Source: Cryptosporangium aurantiacum
GTDB lineage: Bacteria > Actinomycetota > Actinomycetes > Mycobacteriales > Cryptosporangiaceae
Length of the DNA stretch: 64,000 nt
Direction of reading: 5' to 3'
NCBI RefSeq assembly: GCF_900143005.1
Contig: NZ_FRCS01000029.1
Coordinates: 1-64,000 of the forward strand
Positions 8,860-16,218 of the stretch are shown here, piece after piece. How positions within the stretch are numbered: position 1 is the stretch's first letter; every line of letters starts with the position of its first letter. Both the position numbers and the translations under genes were made by a program. The notes beneath the pieces were generated by a model. It saw only the letters and a program-made list of their open reading frames with translations, was not told where the DNA came from and made no database searches.

Positions 8860-9789
8860 ATGAGTCGGCAGGCACTGCTCGTCACGCATGCCGGTCGCGC
8901 GCTCAACGTGGTGCACGCCCGCCGGGTCGCGGCCCAGCTCTCCGAGGCCGGCTTCGGCCTGCGGGTGCTGACCGATGAAGCGCCCGACCTCAACATCGAC
9001 GCAACGGTCGTCCGCCCGGACGAGAAGGCAGCCGTGGGCGCCGAGATCGTGTTCGCGCTCGGCGGCGACGGGACGCTGCTGCGGGCCGCGGCGCTGGCGC
9101 GCCCGGCCGGCGCCGCGCTGCTCGGGATCAACCTCGGCCGGGTCGGGTTCCTCGCCGAGGCGGAGGCCGAGCACCTCGACGAGACCGTGCGGCGGGTCGT
9201 CGAGGGTGACTACGTCGTCGACGAGCGGATGACGCTCGACCTCACGGTCGGGCGTCCGGACGGTTCGATCGCGCACAGCTGGGCGCTCAACGAGGCCAGC
9301 GTCGAGAAGGCGATGCGCGAGCGGATGCTCGAGGTCATGGTGTCGATCGACGGTCGCCCGCTGTCCCGCTGGGGTTGCGACGGCGTCGTGTGCGCGACGC
9401 CGACGGGCTCCACCGCGTACGCGTTCTCGGCGGGCGGCCCGGTGGTCTGGCCGGACGTGGAGGCGATGCTCGTCGTGCCGATCAGCGCCCACGCGCTGTT
9501 CGCCCGTCCGCTGGTCACGGCTCCGACCTCGACGATCATCGTCGAAGTGCTCTCGGACGGCGTCCCGGCCGTGGTGTCGTGCGACGGGCAGCGGGTCGTG
9601 CAGATGCCGCCGGGCAGCCGCGCGGTGATCCGGCGGGGCGGCGACCCGGTGCGGGTGGTGCGGATGAGCCCGCGCCCGTTCACCGACCGTCTGGTGGCGA
9701 AATTCGGCCTGCCGGTGCAGGGCTGGCGCGGCGACGCGGAAGCCGCTCGTTCCGGGCGCGGTGCCACCGATGTCGGTGGGGCTGGGTAG
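8860..9789 (+). CDS. nadK: NAD kinase
   Basis: 309 aa from ATG 8860, one base after the tlyA stop, with AGGGAGAG nine bases upstream. It carries the diagnostic GGDGTLLRAA motif (~68-77), the NEAS segment (~144) and the Gly-rich GCDGVVCATPTGSTAY segment (~171). The enzyme phosphorylates NAD+ to NADP+ in the cytosol, and actinobacterial homologues use polyphosphate or ATP. The last 40 bases of the gene carry the recN promoter, whose -10 includes the nadK stop codon. Confidence 0.96.
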   Translation: MSRQALLVTHAGRALNVVHARRVAAQLSEAGFGLRVLTDEAPDLNIDATVVRPDEKAAVGAEIVFALGGDGTLLRAAALARPAGAALLGINLGRVGFLAEAEAEHLDETVRRVVEGDYVVDERMTLDLTVGRPDGSIAHSWALNEASVEKAMRERMLEVMVSIDGRPLSRWGCDGVVCATPTGSTAYAFSAGGPVVWPDVEAMLVVPISAHALFARPLVTAPTSTIIVEVLSDGVPAVVSCDGQRVVQMPPGSRAVIRRGGDPVRVVRMSPRPFTDRLVAKFGLPVQGWRGDAEAARSGRGATDVGGAG

Positions 9790-9792
9790 CCT
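9771..9792 (+). promoter_or_regulatory. PafBC/RecA-NDp-type DNA-damage promoter of recN
   Basis: TGTCGGTG (9771-9778), exactly eight bases, then TAGCCT (9787-9792) matches the actinobacterial RecA-NDp consensus TTGTCRGTG-N8-TAnnnT except for the first T. The GTG start follows after seven bases, giving a leaderless or nearly leaderless transcript. In mycobacteria this motif is bound by the DNA-damage activator PafBC, which fits recN. Confidence 0.75.
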
Positions 9793-9799
9793 CGGCGGC

Positions 9800-11575
9800 G
9801 TGCTGGAGGAAATCCGAATCACCGGACTGGGCGTCATCGAAGACGCGACGCTGGAGCTCGTTGACGGATTCACCGTCGTCACCGGGGAGACCGGTGCCGG
9901 CAAGACGATGGTCGTGGCCGGTCTCGGCCTGCTGTTCGGTGGCCGCGCCGACGCGGGCCGCGTACGCCGCGGCACCGGGCGGGCGCTGGTCGAAGGGCGG
10001 CTGCGGTTCGCGCCTGACGACCCGGCGCAGAAGCTCGTGCTCGACCGGGTGGCCGAGGCGGGCGCGGCGCCCGACGACGACGGCACACTGCTGCTCGCCC
10101 GCAGCGTCGCCGCCGAGGGGCGGTCACGCGCGCACGTCGGCGGCCGGACGGTCCCGGTCGGCCTGCTCGGCGAGCTGGCCGAGCAGATGCTCGCCGTCCA
10201 CGGCCAGTCCGACCAGCTGCGGCTGCTGTCGGCGGCCGAGCAGCGCGGCGCGCTCGACCGGTACGCCGGTGACGAGGTCACGCAGTTGCGCGCGCAGTGT
10301 CAGGAGCGGTACCAGGCCTGGCGGGCAGTGGTCGCCGAGATCACCGACCGGACGAACCGGGCGCGCGAACGCACGCAGGAGGCCGACGCGCTGCGGTTCG
10401 GCCTGACCGAGATCGAGGCCGTCAATCCGCTGCCCGGTGAGGACGAGGAGCTCAGAGCCGAGTCCAAACGCCTCGAGCACGCGGAGGAACTGCGGATCGC
10501 CGCGTACACCGCGCACCAGGCGCTGGCCGGCGACCCGACGATGGACACCGAGTCCGCGGACGTCGCGGCGCTGCTCGGCGTGGTGCGGCGGGCGCTGTCC
10601 GCTGTGGCCGGTCACGACGCGGTGCTGGCCGAGGCCGGCCGCCGTGCGGACGAGCTGGCCGCGCTCTGCGGCGAGCTCGGCACCGAGCTGGCCTCCTACA
10701 CCGACAGCCTCGACGCCGACCCGGCCCGGCTGGCCGCGGTGCACGAGCGGCGCGCGCAGCTGGCGGGCCTGACCCGGAAGTACGCGGATACGATCGACGG
10801 CGTCCTGGCCTGGTCCGAGCAGGCCGCGGCGAAGCTGGCCGACCTCGACACGTCCGAGGAGGCGCTGGACGCGCTGCGCGCCAAGCGTGACGAGGTCGCC
10901 GCCGAGCTGGCCGCGACGGCTGGCGCGCTGTCGGCGGCCCGGTCCGCCGCGGCCACGCGCTTCGGCGAGCAGGTCACCGCGGAGCTGACCGGGCTGGCGA
11001 TGCCGCACGCGCGAGTCGTGGCCGCGGTGATGCAGCGTGAGGTCGCGGAGGGCGCCGCCACACCCTCGGTCGTGGTCGACGGCAGACGCCTCGCGGTCAG
11101 CCCGGAGGGGGTCGACGACGTCGAGCTGCGGCTGGCGTCGCACCCCGGTGCGCCGGAGCTGGCGCTGCACCGGGGCGCGTCCGGCGGTGAGCTGTCCCGG
11201 GTGATGCTCGCGATCGAGGTGGTGTTCGCCGGTGCCGGTGGCCCGCCGACGATGGTCTTCGACGAGGTGGACGCCGGGGTGGGCGGTCGGGCCGCGGTGG
11301 AGATCGGCAAGCGGCTCGCCCGGCTGGCGCGCACCCACCAGGTGCTGGTCGTGACCCACCTGCCGCAGGTCGCCGCGTTCGCCGACCACCACGTCGTCGT
11401 CGTGAAGGACTCGGACGGATCGGTCACCACCAGCGGCCTGCGGTCGCTGTCGGCTGCCGAGCGTCCGCGGGAGCTGGCCCGGATGCTGGCCGGTCTGGAC
11501 GACAGCGACCTGGGTATCGCCCACGCCGAGGAACTGCTCGCGGTCGCGCGGGCCGAGAAGGACGCCGCCGCATGA
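9800..11575 (+). CDS. recN: DNA repair protein RecN
   Basis: 591 aa. GTG 9800 is preferred over in-frame 9770 or 9776 because homologues begin at LEEIRI and the upstream promoter places transcription start at this codon. The SMC-like architecture is complete: Walker A GETGAGKT (~30-37), long helical arms (~150-400), ABC signature SGGELSRVMLA (~460), Walker B MVFDEVDAGVGG (~485) and switch QVLVVTHLPQVAAFAD. RecN bridges DNA ends in double-strand-break repair. The gene ends in an ATGA overlap with an Eis-like acetyltransferase. Confidence 0.96.
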   Translation: MLEEIRITGLGVIEDATLELVDGFTVVTGETGAGKTMVVAGLGLLFGGRADAGRVRRGTGRALVEGRLRFAPDDPAQKLVLDRVAEAGAAPDDDGTLLLARSVAAEGRSRAHVGGRTVPVGLLGELAEQMLAVHGQSDQLRLLSAAEQRGALDRYAGDEVTQLRAQCQERYQAWRAVVAEITDRTNRARERTQEADALRFGLTEIEAVNPLPGEDEELRAESKRLEHAEELRIAAYTAHQALAGDPTMDTESADVAALLGVVRRALSAVAGHDAVLAEAGRRADELAALCGELGTELASYTDSLDADPARLAAVHERRAQLAGLTRKYADTIDGVLAWSEQAAAKLADLDTSEEALDALRAKRDEVAAELAATAGALSAARSAAATRFGEQVTAELTGLAMPHARVVAAVMQREVAEGAATPSVVVDGRRLAVSPEGVDDVELRLASHPGAPELALHRGASGGELSRVMLAIEVVFAGAGGPPTMVFDEVDAGVGGRAAVEIGKRLARLARTHQVLVVTHLPQVAAFADHHVVVVKDSDGSVTTSGLRSLSAAERPRELARMLAGLDDSDLGIAHAEELLAVARAEKDAAA

Positions 11576-12777
11576 TCGAGGTCATCCAGCTCACCCCGGA
11601 CGACGAGGCGCTGATCCGGGCGGGTGCGCACCTGCTGCGCAACGCGTTCGGTGGCCCCGACCGTGCCGACCGGTATCGCAGCGTGACCGAGACCGAGATC
11701 GTGTTCGCCGCCCGCGACGGACGCGACCTGCTCGGCGTCACGACGATCCGGCCGTACCGGCAGTGGTTCGCCGGCCGTGACCTGCCGATGGGCGGCATCG
11801 CGGCGGTGGCCGTCGCCGCGCACGCCCGCCGCCGGGGCGTCGCCCGGTTGTTGCTCGGGCGGGCGATCGAGCGGATGCACGCCGACGGCACCCCGGTGAG
11901 CGCGCTCTTCCCGTCGATCCCGACGGCCTACCGTGCGTTCGGCTGGGAGGTGGCGGGCACGCTCGCCCGGATCGACCTCCCGGCGGCCCGCCTGTCGGCG
12001 GCCGGGCGCTCCGGTCCGGCCGGGGCCGGTCACGACGGCAAGGAGGTGACGCTCCGCGCGCTCGACCGGGACGATCCGGCCGCGGACGACCTCGCCTCCG
12101 TGCACGCGCTCTACACCGAGGCCGCGCGCCCGGCGGTGGGGCCGCTCACCCGCACCGGGCCGGCGTTCGACCTGACGCTGCTGGCCACGCTGGACGGCGT
12201 GGTGATCGCGTCCGTCGACGGGGTCGACGCCGGTTACGTCAGCTGGTCCCGGCGCGAGAAGCCCGACGGGCCGCCGCGGCTGGACGTCCACGACCTGATC
12301 GCCGACCGCCCCGACGTCCGCGACGCGTTGCTGACCTGCGCCGGTTCCTGGCAGACGTCGATCGGCGACACCCGGATCCGGCTGGCCGACCCGGTGATCG
12401 GCGGCCTCGGGCTGCCGCGCGGCGGTTACACCCAGCACGAGCCGTGGATGCTGCGGGTCGTCGACGCGCCGCTGGCCGTCGCCGGCCGGGGGTTCGGGCC
12501 GCTCGCCGCCGACGTCGACCTGGAGATCGTCGACCCCCAGGCCCCCTGGCACGAGGGACGGTGGCAGCTGTCGGTCGCCGACGGCACGGGCAGCCTGGCC
12601 CCCGGCGGTTCCGGTGCGGTCCGGCTGAGCAGCCGCGGGCTGGCGGCGGTGTTCACCGGGTACGCCGGTGCGGCCGCTCTGACGTCGGCCGGTCTGGCCG
12701 AGGGGGAGCCGGGCGCGCTGGCCCGGCTGGCCGCGGTGTTCGCCGGTCCGACACCCTGGATGCTCGACGAGTTCTGA
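11572..12777 (+). CDS. Eis-like GNAT N-acetyltransferase
   Basis: 401 aa from ATG 11572, translationally coupled to recN. Length and layout match Eis (tandem GNAT folds plus SCP2-like C-terminal domain, 402-408 aa). An acetyl-CoA-binding region (IAAVAVAAHARRRGVARLLL), the tyrosine region SIPTAYRAFGWEVAG and a terminal phenylalanine (WMLDEF-COOH) are visible. In M. tuberculosis Eis the C-terminal Phe carboxylate is the catalytic base and a Tyr the acid, so both features appear conserved. Eis enzymes acetylate amines of aminoglycosides and host or bacterial proteins. M. tuberculosis has no gene at this place, so this is an insertion in the syntenic block. Confidence 0.85.
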   Translation: MIEVIQLTPDDEALIRAGAHLLRNAFGGPDRADRYRSVTETEIVFAARDGRDLLGVTTIRPYRQWFAGRDLPMGGIAAVAVAAHARRRGVARLLLGRAIERMHADGTPVSALFPSIPTAYRAFGWEVAGTLARIDLPAARLSAAGRSGPAGAGHDGKEVTLRALDRDDPAADDLASVHALYTEAARPAVGPLTRTGPAFDLTLLATLDGVVIASVDGVDAGYVSWSRREKPDGPPRLDVHDLIADRPDVRDALLTCAGSWQTSIGDTRIRLADPVIGGLGLPRGGYTQHEPWMLRVVDAPLAVAGRGFGPLAADVDLEIVDPQAPWHEGRWQLSVADGTGSLAPGGSGAVRLSSRGLAAVFTGYAGAAALTSAGLAEGEPGALARLAAVFAGPTPWMLDEF

Positions 12778-12857
12778 TTAGTGGCCTTTGTGGTGGTTCG
12801 ATCGGTGAGGGCGCGTCGTTTAGGAAGCGGGTGCGGTCCGATGAGAGGATGCAAGGG

Positions 12858-14042
12858 ATGCGCCTCCCGACTCTCCGACGCCCCCGCGCTGCCGACGGCG
12901 ACTCCGCCACGGCAGGGCCGGCGCGACTCGACCGCCGCACCAAACGGCTCACCCAACGGCTGAAGCCCGGCGACGTCGCGATCATCGATCACGTCGACAT
13001 CGACCGGGTCGCCGGCGACGCGCTGGTGGCGTCGGGCTGCTCGGCGGTGATCAACGCGTCGCCGAGCATCTCCGGCCGCTATCCCAACCTCGGCCCCGAG
13101 GTGATCGTCGGCGCGGGCATTCCGCTCGTCGACGCGGTCGGCCAGGAGATCTTCGACCGGGTCCGCGAGGGCCAGCGGATCCGGATCGACGGGTCGAGCA
13201 TCTACCTCGGTGACGAGCTGGTCGCGACCGGTCAGCGGCAGGACACCGAGTCGGTGGCCGCGGCGATGACCGAGGCCAAGGCCGGGCTGTCGGTGCAGCT
13301 CGAGGCGTTCGCCGCGAACACGATGGAGTACATGAAGCGGGAGCGCGACCTCCTGCTCGACGGCGTCGGCGTCCCGGAGATCCGGACGCCGATCGACGGC
13401 AGGCACTGTCTGATCGTGGTCCGCGGGTACGACTACCGCGAGGACCTGGAGGTGCTGGGCTCGTACATCCGCGAGTTCCGGCCGGTGCTGATCGGCGTCG
13501 ACGGTGGTGCGGACGCGCTGGTGGAGGCCGGTTACACCCCCGACCTGATCGTCGGCGACATGGACTCGGTCTCCGACGACGTCCTGCGCTGCGGCGCCGA
13601 GGTCGTCGTGCACGCGTATCCGGACGGACGCGCGCCCGGCCTCGCCAGGGTCGACCGGCTCGGCGTCCGCGCGGTGGTGTTCCCGGCGGCGGCGACCAGC
13701 GAGGACATCGCGATGCTGCTGGCCGACGAGCGGGGGGCGACGCTCATCGTCGCGGTCGGGACGCACGCCACGCTGGTCGAATTCCTCGACAAGGGACGCG
13801 CCGGGATGGCGTCGACGTTCCTGACCCGGTTGCGGGTCGGCGGCAAGCTGGTGGACGCGAAGGGAGTGAGTCGCCTCTACCGGCAACGAGTGTCTTCGAT
13901 GTCCCTGTTCGTCCTGATCGCCGCCGCGCTGTGCGCGATGGCTGCGGCACTCGCGATCTCGACGGTCGGTCGCACCTCCCTGCAACTGCTCGCCGAGCAG
14001 TGGGACAACTTGGTCTTCCAGCTGCAGAGGCTCTTCTCGTGA
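12858..14042 (+). CDS. steA: SteA, cell-separation regulator (TPK-like)
   Basis: 394 aa from ATG 12858, with AGAGG (12844-12848) nine bases upstream; ATG 12849 is less well placed. The central region carries a thiamin-pyrophosphokinase-like segment (LIGVDGGADALVEAGYTPDLIVGDMDSV, ~205-240), and one TM helix lies near the C-terminus (SLFVLIAAALCAMAAALAIS). Length and order match Rv1697. In Corynebacterium glutamicum the SteA-SteB pair controls septal peptidoglycan hydrolysis at cell separation. The TPK fold is thought not to make thiamin pyrophosphate in this family. The stop overlaps steB (GTGA). Confidence 0.9.
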   Translation: MRLPTLRRPRAADGDSATAGPARLDRRTKRLTQRLKPGDVAIIDHVDIDRVAGDALVASGCSAVINASPSISGRYPNLGPEVIVGAGIPLVDAVGQEIFDRVREGQRIRIDGSSIYLGDELVATGQRQDTESVAAAMTEAKAGLSVQLEAFAANTMEYMKRERDLLLDGVGVPEIRTPIDGRHCLIVVRGYDYREDLEVLGSYIREFRPVLIGVDGGADALVEAGYTPDLIVGDMDSVSDDVLRCGAEVVVHAYPDGRAPGLARVDRLGVRAVVFPAAATSEDIAMLLADERGATLIVAVGTHATLVEFLDKGRAGMASTFLTRLRVGGKLVDAKGVSRLYRQRVSSMSLFVLIAAALCAMAAALAISTVGRTSLQLLAEQWDNLVFQLQRLFS

Positions 14043-14971
14043 TCAACTTCCGCTACCACGTGGTCTCGTTGACCGCGGTCTTCCTCGCGCTCGCCGTGGG
14101 GCTGGTACTCGGCACGGCCGCGCTGAACGGCACCGTGCAGAACCAGATCTCCGAGCAGGTGAGCGGCCTGCGCAACAGCAACGGCCAGCTGCGTGACCAG
14201 GTCGAGGAACTGCAGGCCAGAGCGGCGTCGCAGGACGAGTTCACGCGGCAGATCGCGCCCGTGCTGCTGGCCGGGAAGCTCACCGGCAAGAGCGTGCTCG
14301 TGGTCAGCGGCCCGACCGCCGACAACGACGAGCGCGACAAGGTCGTCGACATGCTGAAGAAGGCCGGCGCGACGATCACCGGCGAGATGCGGCTGCGCAA
14401 GGACTTCACCGACCCGAACAAGGACGACGCCCTGCAGGACCTCACCGCCCGGGTCACGCCGCCCGCCGTGACCACGCTGCCGAACAACGGCGTCGGCGTC
14501 GAGACCGCGTCCGCGCTGCTGGCCACGGTGCTGCTCGCGAACAAGGCGCCGATCACGCCGGACAGCCGCACCAGGATTCTGACCGGATACGAGAGCCTCG
14601 GCGTACTCGATCTGGAAGGCAAGGTGAGCGACGTGCCGCCCACCGCGGTCGTGATCGTCGCCGGCGCGCCGGAGACCGGCAGCGACGCCGAGGACCGCAA
14701 CACCGCGTTCCTGGAGGCCGTGAAGCAGTTCGACGTGGTGGCGTCGCAGATGGTGCTGGCGGCGCCGACGGCCGCGGGCGCGGGCAACCCGGTCGCGGCC
14801 GTGAGGGACGACGGTACGCTGGCGAAGACCATCTCGACCGTGGACGGGGTGTCGCTCGCGGAGGGCCAGGTGGCCACCGCCATGGCGCTGACCGAGCAGT
14901 TCACCGGCCGCGCCGGGCACTACGGCACCGGTAGCGGCGCGAGCGCGCGAATCCCCACGCTCCGCAGCTGA
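14039..14971 (+). CDS. steB: SteB/MctB-type membrane-anchored coiled-coil protein
   Basis: 310 aa from GTG 14039, overlapping the steA stop. A single N-terminal TM helix (VVSLTAVFLALAVGLVLGTA, ~8-28) is followed by a coiled coil (QISEQVSGLRNSNGQLRDQVEEL) and an extracytoplasmic globular domain. It matches Rv1698 (MctB), described both as a copper-resistance envelope protein and, in Corynebacterium, as SteB, the partner of SteA in cell separation. Adjacency to steA favours the latter. The C-terminal ~20 residues are low complexity. Confidence 0.9.
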   Translation: MINFRYHVVSLTAVFLALAVGLVLGTAALNGTVQNQISEQVSGLRNSNGQLRDQVEELQARAASQDEFTRQIAPVLLAGKLTGKSVLVVSGPTADNDERDKVVDMLKKAGATITGEMRLRKDFTDPNKDDALQDLTARVTPPAVTTLPNNGVGVETASALLATVLLANKAPITPDSRTRILTGYESLGVLDLEGKVSDVPPTAVVIVAGAPETGSDAEDRNTAFLEAVKQFDVVASQMVLAAPTAAGAGNPVAAVRDDGTLAKTISTVDGVSLAEGQVATAMALTEQFTGRAGHYGTGSGASARIPTLRS

Positions 14972-15039
14972 GTAGCCGCGCAACGCCGCCTCACCGCGCG
15001 AGGACCCGGGCGCGGTGAGTTGCCTGACGAGGAGGACAC

Positions 15040-16218
15040 GTGCCCGCCGCACGTCGTTTTGTCACCGCGGCTGCGGCAGCGGTGGCCACCCGTGCTCTGC
15101 AGCGCGCCGGTACGCGGCTGCCCGCGCCGATCACCGAGGCGTTGGCCCGCACGAACCACCGCGGTGAGCCGGTGACGCTCGCCGAGGGCCCGGTGGTGGC
15201 GCTCGGCGCCGCGCTCGCGGCGGCCGCGTTCGCCGCCCCTCGCCGGACCGCGGTGGCCGCGGCGGTCGCCGGTCTGGGGTCCGCGGTCGTGGGTGCGTAC
15301 GACGACATCGTCGGGGCCCGCCCGGAGCAGCGCGCCGACAAGGGCTTCCGCGGGCACCTGCTGGCGCTGCGCGAGGGCCGGGTCAGCGCGGGTGCGGTGA
15401 AGGTGGCCGGGGTCGGGGTGAGCGCGCTGGTCGCCGGGACGGTGCTGGGTGCGTCTGAGCGTCGGGGGCCGCTGGGAGCTGCGGTCGACACCGCGCTGGC
15501 GGCGACCGTGATCGCCGGCGCGGCGAACGTCGTCAACCTGTTCGACCTGCGCCCGGGGCGCGCGCTGAAGGTCAGCCTGCTGGCTGCCGCGCCGTTGCTG
15601 GGCCCGGGGCGCGACGGCTCCGCCGTCGTGGCATCCGCGGTCACTGGTGCGGCGGTCGCCGCGCTCCCCGACGACCTGGGCGAGCGAAGCATGCTGGGGG
15701 ACGCCGGGGCGAACGCGCTCGGGGCGTTGCTGGGCGTCGCCGCGGCGGCCCGGCTCGGCCGCCCCGGTCGTGCGCTCACCGCCGCCGGGCTGATCGGGCT
15801 GATGGCGGCGAGCGAGCGGGTCAGCTTCACCGCGGTGATCGCCCGGACGCCCGCGCTGAACACGATCGACCTCTGGGGCCGCCGCCCCGCCGCGCCCGCC
15901 CCCGCCGCGGAGACCGCCACGGAGACCGCCGCGGAGACCGCCACGGAGACCGCCGCGGAGATCGCGGCGCCCGCGCCCACGCCTGCGCCCGCAGCCGCGC
16001 CCACGCCCACGCCCGCCGCCGCGCCCGCGCCCGCAGTCCTGCCCGCGCGCGGGACCGCCGCGGAGACCGCGGCGCCCGCAGCCATGGCAGCAGCCGGATC
16101 GCCCGGGAATGAGCCTGCCGCCGAAGCGCCAGCCGCCGACTCGTCGGCGGCCGAGGTCACGGCGGCACCGACGTCACCGCGCACGGGGGAGCCGGGGCCG
16201 GGCGCCGGAGGGCGGTGA
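15040..16218 (+). CDS. MraY/WecA-like GT4 phosphosugar transferase
   Basis: 392 aa from GTG 15040 with GAGGAGG just upstream. Alternating hydrophobic helices and short cytoplasmic loops carry motifs of polyprenyl-phosphate sugar-1-phosphate transferases: AYDDIVG (~88), NLFDLRPGRALK (~168) and LGDAGANALGALLG (~220). The NLFDxRPGRALK form replaces the usual NxxNxxDGxDGL, as in the Gram-positive subgroup of unassigned substrate. Residues ~290-392 are a soluble Ala/Pro/Thr/Glu repeat tail. Position before a MurJ-like flippase and a GT4 glycosyltransferase suggests that it starts a lipid-linked glycan; that is inference. Confidence 0.75.
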   Translation: MPAARRFVTAAAAAVATRALQRAGTRLPAPITEALARTNHRGEPVTLAEGPVVALGAALAAAAFAAPRRTAVAAAVAGLGSAVVGAYDDIVGARPEQRADKGFRGHLLALREGRVSAGAVKVAGVGVSALVAGTVLGASERRGPLGAAVDTALAATVIAGAANVVNLFDLRPGRALKVSLLAAAPLLGPGRDGSAVVASAVTGAAVAALPDDLGERSMLGDAGANALGALLGVAAAARLGRPGRALTAAGLIGLMAASERVSFTAVIARTPALNTIDLWGRRPAAPAPAAETATETAAETATETAAEIAAPAPTPAPAAAPTPTPAAAPAPAVLPARGTAAETAAPAAMAAAGSPGNEPAAEAPAADSSAAEVTAAPTSPRTGEPGPGAGGR

